Assembly (NCBI RefSeq): GCF_003148685.1
Contig: NZ_QGGR01000015.1
Location: 186,001-250,000 of the forward strand
Length of the DNA: 64,000 nucleotides
Direction: 5' to 3'
DNA from: Actinoplanes xinjiangensis
Lineage (GTDB): Bacteria; Actinomycetota; Actinomycetes; Mycobacteriales; Micromonosporaceae
Shown: piece by piece, positions 24,468-32,679 of the stretch
Layout: each line of letters opens with the position of its first letter
Numbering within the stretch: position 1 is the first letter of the stretch
Program-made: the position numbers and the translations under genes
Notes under the pieces: model-generated
Seen by the model: the letters and a program-made list of their open reading frames with translations, nothing else
Database searches by the model: none
Told to the model about the DNA's origin: nothing

Positions 24468-25565
24468 ATGCGTAAGGGAATGTTCGCCCTTGCCACGGCC
24501 GGCCTGTTGGCCACGGGCGGCATGTCCGCCTGCGATACCGAGAGCGGTAGCGGCACCGGCAGCGGCTCCTCGGGCGGCGCCATGGTCGGCGTGATCCTGC
24601 CGGACACCAAGAGTTCGGCCCGCTGGGAGACGGCGGACCTGAAGTACCTGGCCGACGCGTTCGACGCCGCGGGCATCAGAGCCGACATCAAGAACGCCCA
24701 GGGCGACAAGGCCTCGTTCCAGACCATCGCCGACGGCATGATCCAGAGCGGCGTCAAGGTCCTGATGACCGTCAACCTGGACTCCGGCACCGGCAAGAAC
24801 GTTCTGGCGAACGCGAAGAAGGCCGGCATCCACACGATCGACTACGACCGCCTCACGCTGAGCGGTGGCGCCGACTACTACGTCTCCTTCGACAACGTCG
24901 AGGTCGGCAAGCTCCAGGGGCAGGGTCTGGTGGACTGCCTGGCCGAGAAGCGGGTGACCGGTCCGGTCGTCGCCTACCTCAACGGCTCGCCCACCGATAA
25001 CAACGCCACCCTGTTCAAGGAGGGCTACGACTCGGTCCTCAAGCCGAAGTTCGACTCGGGCGAGTTCACCAAGGGCCCGGACGACGCGGTTCCGGACTGG
25101 GACAACGCCAAGGGCGGCACGATCTTCGAGCAGCAGCTCACCAAGGACAACAAAATCGCCGGTGTGCTCGCCGCGAACGACGGTCTCGCCAACGCGGCCA
25201 TCGAGGTCCTGAAGAAGAACAAGCTGAACGGCACCGTTCCGGTCACCGGCCAGGACGCCACCGTCCAGGGCCTCCAGAACATCCTCGCCGGTGACCAGTG
25301 CATGACCGTCTACAAGGCGATCAAGAAGGAGGCCGAAGCGGCCGCCGCGCTGGCCGTCGCACTGGCCAGGGGCGAGACCCCGAGCACCGCCACCAACACC
25401 GTGATCGACCCGGAGTCGAAGGCCGCCGTCAAGTCGGTGCTGCTCAAGCCGGAGGCGATCACCAAGGCGAACGTCAAGACGGTCATCGACGACGGGTTCG
25501 TCACCAAGGAGGCGCTGTGCACCGCAGCGTTCGCGAAGGCCTGCACCGACGTGGGCATCAGCTGA
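24468..25565 (+). CDS. xylF: Sugar ABC transporter substrate-binding lipoprotein, xylose type
   Basis: 365 residues. Lipoprotein signal with lipobox ending GGMSAC (Cys22), a Gly/Ser linker, then a type-I periplasmic-binding fold. ILPDTKSSARW, TIDYDRLTL, YYVSFDNVEVGKLQ, LNGSPTDNNATLF, TGQDATVQGLQNI and the end IDDGFVTKEALC track the XylF family closely, so D-xylose or a similar pentose is the likely ligand. ATG 24468 follows GGAAAGG. First gene of xylF-xylG-xylH with a hairpin after it, as expected when the binding protein is made in excess. Confidence 0.82.
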   Translation: MRKGMFALATAGLLATGGMSACDTESGSGTGSGSSGGAMVGVILPDTKSSARWETADLKYLADAFDAAGIRADIKNAQGDKASFQTIADGMIQSGVKVLMTVNLDSGTGKNVLANAKKAGIHTIDYDRLTLSGGADYYVSFDNVEVGKLQGQGLVDCLAEKRVTGPVVAYLNGSPTDNNATLFKEGYDSVLKPKFDSGEFTKGPDDAVPDWDNAKGGTIFEQQLTKDNKIAGVLAANDGLANAAIEVLKKNKLNGTVPVTGQDATVQGLQNILAGDQCMTVYKAIKKEAEAAAALAVALARGETPSTATNTVIDPESKAAVKSVLLKPEAITKANVKTVIDDGFVTKEALCTAAFAKACTDVGIS

Positions 25566-25595
25566 TCCTCAGTACTCCCCGCTGATTCCGGCGAC

Positions 25596-25628
25596 GGCGC
25601 CGCCCACGTCATCGACGTGAGCGGCGCC
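25596..25628 (+). terminator. Hairpin between xylF and xylG
   Basis: GGCGCCGC (25596-25603) pairs with GCGGCGCC (25621-25628), with inner CACGT/ACGTG pairing across one mismatch. No T tract; a partial terminator or mRNA-stabilising stem after the binding-protein gene. Confidence 0.65.
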
Positions 25629-25682
25629 GGAGTCGGTTCCGCGGCCGGAACCGGCCGGTCACCGAACTAAGGAGAAACACCC

Positions 25683-26486
25683 GTGGCCGCGACACCCCTA
25701 CTGGAACTGCGCGGGATCGACAAGAGCTTCGGTCCCGTCCAGGTGCTGCACGATGTCGGCCTGAGCGTCTACCCCGGCGAGGTCACCGCCCTGATCGGTG
25801 ACAACGGCGCCGGCAAGTCGACGCTCGTCAAGTGCGTCAGCGGCATCTACACGATCGACGCGGGCACGGTGACCTTCGACGGCAGGCAGGTCTCGGTGCA
25901 CAGCCCCCGGGACGCCGCCGACCTCGGTATCGAGGTCGTCTACCAGGACCTCGCGCTCTGCGACAACCTGGACATCGTCCAGAACATGTTCCTCGGCCGG
26001 GAGAGGAAGCGCGGCATCGTCCTGGACGAGCCGACCATGGAGCAGATGGCCGGCGAGACGCTGGCCAACCTTTCGGTACGCACGGTCAAGTCGCTCCGTC
26101 AACTCGTCGCCACCCTCTCCGGCGGTCAGCGGCAGACCGTGGCGATCGCCAAGGCGGTGCTCTGGAACAGCAGGGTCGTGATCCTGGACGAGCCGACCGC
26201 GGCTCTCGGCGTGGCACAGACCGCCCAGGTGCTGGAGCTGGTCCGCCGACTGGCCGACAAGGGTCTCGGCGTGGTGCTCATCTCGCACAACATGAACGAC
26301 GTCTTCGCGGTCTCCGACCGGATCGCCGCGCTCTACCTCGGCCGGATGGCCGCCGAGGTGAAGACGAGCGACGTCACCCACGCCCAGATCGTCGAGTTGA
26401 TCACCGGCGGGCGCAGTGGCCACCTGGGCCTCCCGCCGGAGAATCCCACCGACTTCGCCGACATCACGCCGGGAGTCCACCAGTGA
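25683..26486 (+). CDS. xylG: Sugar ABC transporter ATP-binding protein, single-domain
   Basis: 267-residue ATPase: Walker A GDNGAGKST, Q loop VYQDLALC, signature LSGGQRQT, Walker B VVILDEPTAALG and H-loop ISHNM. Enterobacterial XylG/RbsA are double-domain proteins of about 500 residues; this one has a single domain and must dimerise. GTG 25683 with AAGGAG 9 bases upstream; stop overlaps the permease GTG. Confidence 0.88.
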   Translation: MAATPLLELRGIDKSFGPVQVLHDVGLSVYPGEVTALIGDNGAGKSTLVKCVSGIYTIDAGTVTFDGRQVSVHSPRDAADLGIEVVYQDLALCDNLDIVQNMFLGRERKRGIVLDEPTMEQMAGETLANLSVRTVKSLRQLVATLSGGQRQTVAIAKAVLWNSRVVILDEPTAALGVAQTAQVLELVRRLADKGLGVVLISHNMNDVFAVSDRIAALYLGRMAAEVKTSDVTHAQIVELITGGRSGHLGLPPENPTDFADITPGVHQ

Positions 26487-27742
26487 GCACCACGACACTC
26501 GATACCGCCGGTGGCGTCACCGTCGTCAAACCCACGGTCAACAGCCACTTCCGGGACTACGTGGACCGGATCCGCGGTGGTGACCTCGGGGCCCTGCCCG
26601 CCGTACTGGGCCTGGTCCTGCTCACTCTGATCTTCGGCATCGCCCGGCCGGAGACGTTCTTCAGTGCCGGCAATCTCGCGAACCTGTTCAACCAGGCCGC
26701 CGGCCTCACCATGATCGCGATGGGCCTGATCTTCGTCCTCCTGCTGGGCGAGATCGACCTCTCCGCCGGCTACGCGGCCGGTGTCTGCGGCGCGGTGATG
26801 GCGATCCTGCTCACCGAGAAGAACTATTCCGAGCCGGTCGCGCTGATCGCGTCGCTGGCCGTCGGCGCGGTGATCGGCCTGGCACTCGGCTTCCTGGTGG
26901 CGAAGATCGGCATCCCGTCCTTCGTCGTCACGCTGGCGGCCTTCCTGGCCTTCCAGGGCGTCCTGCTGAACCTGCTCGGTGAGGGCAAGAACGTCTCGAT
27001 CCCGGACGGTTTCATCAAGTCGCTCAACAAGGACAGCCTTCCGGTCGCCTGGAGCTGGTCCCTGGCGGTGGCGGCGGTGGCCGTGTTCGCGCTCATCCAG
27101 TTCCTGCGCTACCGCGGCCGGGTCGTCCGGGGCCTGGTCACCGAGCCGGTCGGGATCGTCCTGCTGCGGGTGGCGGGAATCGCGGCGCTGATCCTGATCA
27201 CCACCGCGATCCTCACCCAGGAGCGGGCGATCAACCCGGCCGTCACCTCGCTCAAGGGCGTCCCGATCGCCGCGCCGGTGATCGGCGGCTTCCTGGTGCT
27301 GTGGACGTTCGTGCTGGGCCGCACCTCGTACGGCCGGCACATCTACGCCGTCGGCGGCAACGCCGAGGCCGCCCGCCGGGCCGGCATCCCGGTCGACCGG
27401 ATCCGCATCTCGGTCTTCGTGATCGGCTCCATCATGGCCGCGGTCGGCGGCATCATGCTGGTCAGCCGGGCCGGGTCGGTCGACCCGAACACCGGCGGCA
27501 GCAGCACCCTGCTCTACTCGGTCGGCGCCGCGGTGATCGGCGGCACCAGCCTCTTCGGCGGTAAGGGAAAGGTGATCCACGCGGTGATCGGTGGCGCGGT
27601 GATCGCGGTCATCGACAACGGCATGTTGCTGATGGACTTCTCCTCCGGGACGCGCTACGTGTTCACCGGTGTGATCCTGCTCATCGCCGCGGGTGTCGAC
27701 GCGCTGGCGCGCCGCCGCGCCGCGGCGACCGGCAACCGGTAA
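26483..27742 (+). CDS. xylH: Sugar ABC transporter permease, xylose/ribose type
   Basis: 419-residue membrane protein with about ten to twelve hydrophobic segments between residues 35 and 415. Family marks include LLGEIDLSAGYAAG near the first third and the cytoplasmic EAA-like block AVGGNAEAARRAGIPVDRIRISVFV. It forms the channel for XylF-delivered sugar. GTG 26483 overlaps the xylG stop in GTGA, so the subunits are translationally coupled. Confidence 0.87.
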   Translation: MSTTTLDTAGGVTVVKPTVNSHFRDYVDRIRGGDLGALPAVLGLVLLTLIFGIARPETFFSAGNLANLFNQAAGLTMIAMGLIFVLLLGEIDLSAGYAAGVCGAVMAILLTEKNYSEPVALIASLAVGAVIGLALGFLVAKIGIPSFVVTLAAFLAFQGVLLNLLGEGKNVSIPDGFIKSLNKDSLPVAWSWSLAVAAVAVFALIQFLRYRGRVVRGLVTEPVGIVLLRVAGIAALILITTAILTQERAINPAVTSLKGVPIAAPVIGGFLVLWTFVLGRTSYGRHIYAVGGNAEAARRAGIPVDRIRISVFVIGSIMAAVGGIMLVSRAGSVDPNTGGSSTLLYSVGAAVIGGTSLFGGKGKVIHAVIGGAVIAVIDNGMLLMDFSSGTRYVFTGVILLIAAGVDALARRRAAATGNR

Positions 27743-27787
27743 CCAGGGCCCGATGGACACCACGACGGGGCAGGGGACGGGGCGCTG

Positions 27788-28966
27788 ATGCGAGCCAGCC
27801 CGAGTCAGGAAGAGGTACGCAAGTACAACCTCGGGACGGTGCTGCGCTACGTGCACATGCACGGCGCGACGTCCCGGGCTGAGCTGACCACCCGGCTCGG
27901 CCTCAACCGCAGCACGATCGGCGCCCTCACCGCCGACCTGATCGGCGCGGGTCTGGTCAGCGAGGCGGCGCCACGCGAGACCGGACGGGCCGGCCGGCCG
28001 TCACTCGTCGTCCGGCCGGAGTCCGGGCGGGTGTACGCCTACGCGCTCAGCATCGAGGTGGACCGGCTGCGGGCGGCCCGGGTCGGTTTGGGCGGCCGGA
28101 TCCTCGAGCAGTACGAGACCGAGCGCCCCCGCGGAATGAGTGCCGGCGAGGCGGTCCGCCCGCTGGCCCGCTACGTCCGCACCATGCGCTCCGGTGCCCC
28201 CGCCGACGGCCGGTGCGTGGGCAGCGCCGTCGCCGTGGCCGGCATGGTGCGGCTGGAGGACGGCATGATCCGGCTGGCCCCGACCATCGGCTGGGTCGAC
28301 GAGCCGATCGGTGAGGCACTGCGCACCGAGTTGGAGGAGTTCGGGCCGCTGAGCGTCGGCAATCACGCCGACGTGTGCGCGCTCGCCGAGCACTCACGCG
28401 GCGCCGCGGTCGGCTCCGACAACGTCATCTACCTGTACGGCGACGTCGGTGTCGGTGCCGGGATCGTGGCCGGTGGACGGCGGGTGCACGGGCACGGCGG
28501 CTACGGCGGGGAGGTCGGCCACATGGTCGTCAACCCGTACGGCCGGACCTGTAGCTGTGGCTCGCGCGGCTGCTGGGAGACCGAGATCGGCGAGCACGCG
28601 CTGCTGCGCCTGGCCGGGCGGGCCGACCGCAGCGGCCGGGAGGCGGTGCTGGCCGTGGTGGACGCCGCGATGCGCGGGGACAGTTCGGCGCAGCACGCGT
28701 TACGGCAGGTCGGCGACTGGGTCGGGTTCGGTGTCGGCAACCTGGTGAACATCTTCAACCCGGAGGTGGTGATCTTCGGCGGCACTCTGCGGGACGTCTA
28801 TCTCGGTGCCGCGGCGCAGATCCGCAGCAGGCTGAACGCGGTCGGGCTGCCGGCCTGCCGCGAGCACGTCCGGCTGCGCACGCCGGAACTGGGCCCGGAC
28901 GCGGCTCTGATCGGGGCCGCCGAACTGGCCTTCGAGCACCTGCTCGACGACCCTCTCGTGCCCTGA
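27788..28966 (+). CDS. ROK-family transcriptional repressor (XylR/NagC type)
   Basis: 392 residues: N-terminal winged helix (about 10-75, LRYVHMHGATSRAELTTRLGLNRSTIGALTADL), then a ROK sugar-kinase-like domain with YGDVGVGAGIVAGG and the zinc motif CSCGSRGCWE. Presumably represses the adjacent transporter until xylose or another sugar binds; that is inferred from position. ATG 27788, 45 bases after the permease gene, in the same direction, so it is likely autoregulated with the operon. Confidence 0.88.
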   Translation: MRASPSQEEVRKYNLGTVLRYVHMHGATSRAELTTRLGLNRSTIGALTADLIGAGLVSEAAPRETGRAGRPSLVVRPESGRVYAYALSIEVDRLRAARVGLGGRILEQYETERPRGMSAGEAVRPLARYVRTMRSGAPADGRCVGSAVAVAGMVRLEDGMIRLAPTIGWVDEPIGEALRTELEEFGPLSVGNHADVCALAEHSRGAAVGSDNVIYLYGDVGVGAGIVAGGRRVHGHGGYGGEVGHMVVNPYGRTCSCGSRGCWETEIGEHALLRLAGRADRSGREAVLAVVDAAMRGDSSAQHALRQVGDWVGFGVGNLVNIFNPEVVIFGGTLRDVYLGAAAQIRSRLNAVGLPACREHVRLRTPELGPDAALIGAAELAFEHLLDDPLVP

Positions 28967-28968
28967 GA

Positions 28969-29037
28969 GCCGAGGCTCCACCGGCTGCCCGGTGACCTCG
29001 GCTGCGAGTACCCCTGGAGAGCCGGCGGTACCGGCTC
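28969..29037 (+). terminator. Two successive hairpins after the ROK gene
   Basis: First: GCCGAGG/CCTCGGC (28969-28975, 28996-29002) with inner CACCGG/CCGGTG. Second: GAGCCGG (29019-29025), loop CGGTA, CCGGCTC (29031-29037), followed by CGTTTCG. End of the sugar operon. Confidence 0.7.
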
Positions 29038-29115
29038 CGTTTCGTGCCCGGGTGTCGGAGTCCTGATCGGACGGTGGGTCCGCACCGTCGTGAAGGGGCA
29101 CCCATCCGGAAGATC

Positions 29116-29121
29116 TATGCT
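29116..29121 (+). promoter_or_regulatory. Probable leaderless -10 box (TATGCT) of module copy 1
   Basis: TATGCT, 7 bases, ATG 29129. The paralogous gene at 31738 has the same arrangement, with TATAGT and 7 bases. Confidence 0.55.
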
Positions 29122-29128
29122 GCCCGCC

Positions 29129-30073
29129 ATGCCCCCGCGTCAACCGGATCTGGACCCGGCGGCCGCCTACCCGCGGATCACCGGTCTGCGGGACGCCCTG
29201 GACTCCGGGGACTGGCCGGCCTGCCGTGCGGTGCTCGACGCCTCCGCGCCGGTGGAACGCACCGAGCTCACCATGGTGCCCTTCGCCGAGCCGGGCCTGG
29301 AGACGTTCCTGCGCGGCGTGCTGGACGGCGACCCGGGGGACGGCGCGGCCGCCGCGCTGCTCGGCCGGCATCTGATCGGAACGGCCTGGCGTGTCCCGAC
29401 CGGCGCCCGGGCGGAGCGGGGCGCCCCGCGGCGGCCCGCCGGGCGCACCGACGGGCTGGTGACGGCCGAACGGCTGCTCGTCGACGCCGCCGCCCGCAGC
29501 CCCCGTGACCCGGCGATCTGGACGGCCCGCCTGGTCACCGCGCGGGGTCTGCGGCTCGGCCGCTCCGAGGCCGCCCGGCGCTACCGGCGGCTCGCCGAGA
29601 TCGATCCGCACCACCTGCCGGCGCAGTGGCAGTACCTTCAGCAGCTCTGCCCGGAACCCGGCGGTGACTGGGAGCCGGCGCACGCGTTCGCCCGGGAGAC
29701 CGCCGAGGCCGCGCCGCCGGGATCGTTCGGGCCGGTGCTGGTCGCCGAGGCACACCTGGAGCACTGGAACCGGGAACACCACCGGCAGCCGGGAGCGGGC
29801 CGCCGGTATCTCGCCGACGACCGGGTCCGGGCCGGGCTGCACGAGGCGGCCCGCCGCTCGGTGTGGCACGCCGACTTCCGGCACACCCACGGCTGGGTCC
29901 GGGTGACGAGCACGTTCGCGATGGCGTTCGCACTGCTCGACGACCGGCCGGCGGCCGACTCGCTCTTCACCACGCTGGGCGATCTCGGTTCCGACCATCC
30001 CTGGTACCACCTCGGTGACCCGGGCGCGGTGATCGTGAAGTATCGGAAACGGGTGGCGGGAGGCGGCACATGA
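29129..30073 (+). CDS. Helical-repeat protein of unknown function, module copy 1
   Basis: 314 residues, all-helical and TPR-like by pattern (Ala/Leu/Trp-rich pairs of helices), no signal peptide, no membrane segment. I do not recognise a named family. It is a clear paralog of the protein at 31738: shared blocks include AAAYP(R/E)I, DWPACRA, DPAIWTARL-TARGL-LG, HHLPAQ and a C-terminal FALLDDR segment. Its stop overlaps the start of the M16-like gene (ATGA), so the two products are made together and may interact. Alternative start ATG 29117 overlaps the -10 box. Confidence 0.75.
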   Translation: MPPRQPDLDPAAAYPRITGLRDALDSGDWPACRAVLDASAPVERTELTMVPFAEPGLETFLRGVLDGDPGDGAAAALLGRHLIGTAWRVPTGARAERGAPRRPAGRTDGLVTAERLLVDAAARSPRDPAIWTARLVTARGLRLGRSEAARRYRRLAEIDPHHLPAQWQYLQQLCPEPGGDWEPAHAFARETAEAAPPGSFGPVLVAEAHLEHWNREHHRQPGAGRRYLADDRVRAGLHEAARRSVWHADFRHTHGWVRVTSTFAMAFALLDDRPAADSLFTTLGDLGSDHPWYHLGDPGAVIVKYRKRVAGGGT

Positions 30074-31716
30074 GGCGACTGGAGGTCGACGGGATCCCGG
30101 CGGTGCTCGCGCCGGTGACCGGTCCCGCCCACGCCGGCCTGGTCTTCCGGGTCGGTACGGCGGACGAGCCGCTGGCCCGGCGCGGCATCACCCGCCTGGT
30201 CGAGCACCTGGTGACCGACGGTCTCGACCCGGCCGGCCGGACCAGTTGGACGACCGGGCCCGAGCACACCTGGTTCCACGTGCAGGGCTCACCCACCGAG
30301 ATCACCGAGTTCCTCACCGGGGTGTGCGAGGGACTCCGCAACCCGCCGGCCGACCGGCTCGCCGAGGTGCGGGAGCTGGTGCAGGGCGCCCGGCCCGAAC
30401 GGGACCCGCTGCCGATGTGGCGGCACGGTGCCCGTGGCTTCGGCGTCGTCAGCTATCCGGAGTGGGCGCTGCCCGGTCTCACCGAGGCGCACCTCCGCGA
30501 GTGGATCTCCCGATGGTTCACCCGGGAGAACGCGGCACTCTGGGTGGCCGGCGATGAGGTGCCCGAGGGGCTGCGGCTGGACCTGCCGGCCGGCGTACGG
30601 CAGGCGCCGCCGGCCGCCGCCAGGACGCTGCCGCTGACCCCCGCCTGGTTCACCGGCGGCGTCGGCTGGGACACGGTGATCGCCCGTGGCCCGGAGGCCG
30701 CGGTCTTCGCCAACGTCCTGGAACGCCGGGTGCACCGGGACCTGCGTGACCTCACCGCGCAGACACGTACCGAGTACGTTCCGCGCTCGGACGGCACCGC
30801 GCGGATCCTGATCGTCGCCGAGGCACTGCCGGAGCAGTCCGAGGCGGCCCTCGGCGGTCTGGTCGACGTGCTGGCCGCGGTACGGGCCGGGCAGATCGAC
30901 CCGGACGAGGTGGCGAGCGTGGTGAAGCTCACCGGTGAGGGACTGCGCGAGTCCGAGTCGCGCGGCGCCCGCCTGCCCGGCCAGGCGTTCAACCTGCTCG
31001 CCGGGCGCGAGGTGCAGACGCTGGAGGAGGCCCTCGCCGAGGTGCGGGCGGTCACCGCCGCCGATGTGGCCCGGGTCGCCGTCGAGGCGTACGACGCCGG
31101 TCTGCTGATGACCCCGCCCGGCAGCACCGCCGAGTGGGCCGGTTACACCGCCGCCCCGGCGATGTCGGACACGGTGCCGGCCGGCCGTGTCCATCGTGGC
31201 CGCCGCGACCGGGCGCTGCGCCTGATCAGCGGTGCCGAGGGGGTCGGCGTGACCGGCCATGGCGTGGTCGCCGCCGTCCGCTGGGACTCCTGCGCAGCCC
31301 TGCTGAGCTGGCCGGACGGGGGTCGTCATCTGATCGGCGAGGACGCGGTGACGGTCCGGGTCGAGCCGACCATGTACCGGGGCGCCGACCGGGTGGTGCG
31401 CGAGGTGGACGCCCGGATCCCGGAGCGGCTGCGGATCGAGATGCCGGCCCGCGACCGGGACCGGATTCCGCAGCCGGAGCCCGCGTCCGGGGCCGGCACC
31501 GGACGGCTGTACGCCACGGCGATCCTCTGCGGTGTGCTCGCGCTGTTCCTCCTCGGCGGCGGTCTCTGGATCCTCGTCCAGTCACTGGCCGGCCCGGGCA
31601 CCGGCAACCCGCGCGGCGAGGACGTCCTGGCGCTCGCCGGGTCCCTCGTCTTCGGGGTCATGCTCGGCCGGCACGGCTGGACCGCCGGCCGGGAACTGGG
31701 CAGCCGCCGTAGCTGA
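30070..31716 (+). CDS. Inactive M16-like peptidase with C-terminal membrane anchor, module copy 1
   Basis: 548 residues with M16 (pitrilysin/processing-peptidase) layout but broken catalytic features. The inverted zinc motif HxxEH reads RLVEH (42-46): the first His is Arg. The C-terminal substrate-contact motif, GLSYN in the sister protein, is AQTRTEY. Residues about 480-508 and 516-534 are hydrophobic and should anchor the protein in the membrane, a feature absent in the sister. It starts at ATG 30070 overlapping the helical gene. Bacterial M16B enzymes often pair a catalytic with a non-catalytic subunit; this looks like the non-catalytic one. Confidence 0.8.
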   Translation: MRRLEVDGIPAVLAPVTGPAHAGLVFRVGTADEPLARRGITRLVEHLVTDGLDPAGRTSWTTGPEHTWFHVQGSPTEITEFLTGVCEGLRNPPADRLAEVRELVQGARPERDPLPMWRHGARGFGVVSYPEWALPGLTEAHLREWISRWFTRENAALWVAGDEVPEGLRLDLPAGVRQAPPAAARTLPLTPAWFTGGVGWDTVIARGPEAAVFANVLERRVHRDLRDLTAQTRTEYVPRSDGTARILIVAEALPEQSEAALGGLVDVLAAVRAGQIDPDEVASVVKLTGEGLRESESRGARLPGQAFNLLAGREVQTLEEALAEVRAVTAADVARVAVEAYDAGLLMTPPGSTAEWAGYTAAPAMSDTVPAGRVHRGRRDRALRLISGAEGVGVTGHGVVAAVRWDSCAALLSWPDGGRHLIGEDAVTVRVEPTMYRGADRVVREVDARIPERLRIEMPARDRDRIPQPEPASGAGTGRLYATAILCGVLALFLLGGGLWILVQSLAGPGTGNPRGEDVLALAGSLVFGVMLGRHGWTAGRELGSRRS

Positions 31717-31724
31717 GGTGCATC

Positions 31725-31730
31725 TATAGT
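31725..31730 (+). promoter_or_regulatory. Probable leaderless -10 box (TATAGT) of module copy 2
   Basis: TATAGT, 7 bases, ATG 31738; close to consensus TATAAT and without a ribosome-binding site. Lies 9 bases after the stop of the preceding gene. Confidence 0.6.
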
Positions 31731-31737
31731 GCGCGCC

Positions 31738-32679
31738 ATGATCGGATCCACCGACGTGGTGCTCGACGCGGCCGCCGCGTACCCGGAGATCGCCGGGCTC
31801 CGGGCGGCTCTCCGCCGCCGGGACTGGCCGGCCTGCCGGGCGCTGCTCGACCAGCTGGAGCCGACGGCCCGCAGCGCCGCGTTGCAGTCCTGTGCCGGTG
31901 AGCTCGGGCTCGAGGAGTTCCTGCGCGGGGTGCTGGCCGCCGACGTCACCGACGCCGCCGCGGCCGCGCTGCTCGGCCACCATCTGATCCACGTCGGCTG
32001 GGAGATCCGGTCCGGGCAGTACGCCAAGCACGTGGGCGCGCGGCAGTTCGATCGGTTCCACGACTGGCTGCGCCGGGCCGAGCTGGTGCTGATCGACGCC
32101 GCCGCCCGCCATCCGAAGGACCCGGCGATCTGGACGGCGCGGCTGCTCACCGCCCGGGGCCTGCAACTGGGCCTGGCCGAGGCGCGGCGCCGGCTGGACC
32201 GCGCGGTCGCCGCCCAGCCGCACCATCTGCCCGCCCAGCTCCAGTTCCTCCAGAGCGCCTGCCCGAAGTGGGACGGCACCTGGGAGGTTGCCCACGAATT
32301 CGCCCGCGACGCCATGCTGGCCGCCCCGCCCGGGTCGCCGCACGCGGTGCTGGTCGTGCACGCGCATGTCGAGCACATCGTCGGCGACGACGACACCGAC
32401 GTCGTGCGCTACCTGGCCGACGACACCATCCGTGCCGGGATCTACGAGGCGGCGCACCGGTCGATCTGGCATCCGGAGTTCCGGCGTGGCCCCGGCTGGG
32501 TGCAGGCGTTCACCGCGTTCGCGCTGATCTTCACGATGCTCGACGACCGGCGGTCCGCGGCGACCGCGTTCGCCGGGCTCGGCACCCTGGCCGCGGAGTA
32601 CCCCTGGAACCAGATCGGCAGCGATGTGTCCGCGCAGATCCGGGAGGCGCGGGCGTGGGCGTACGAGGAGGCCGTATGA
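31738..32679 (+). CDS. Helical-repeat protein of unknown function, module copy 2
   Basis: 313 residues, paralog of the protein at 29129 over its whole length, with the same order of conserved blocks and no named domain that I can recognise. It differs in having a Lys/His/Phe-rich insert (GQYAKHVGARQFDRFHDW) near residue 100 where copy 1 has a Gly/Arg-rich stretch. Coupled by ATGA overlap to the intact M16-like gene. Cytosolic by pattern. A chaperone, adaptor or substrate-recruiting role for the peptidase is conceivable but not shown. Confidence 0.75.
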   Translation: MIGSTDVVLDAAAAYPEIAGLRAALRRRDWPACRALLDQLEPTARSAALQSCAGELGLEEFLRGVLAADVTDAAAAALLGHHLIHVGWEIRSGQYAKHVGARQFDRFHDWLRRAELVLIDAAARHPKDPAIWTARLLTARGLQLGLAEARRRLDRAVAAQPHHLPAQLQFLQSACPKWDGTWEVAHEFARDAMLAAPPGSPHAVLVVHAHVEHIVGDDDTDVVRYLADDTIRAGIYEAAHRSIWHPEFRRGPGWVQAFTAFALIFTMLDDRRSAATAFAGLGTLAAEYPWNQIGSDVSAQIREARAWAYEEAV

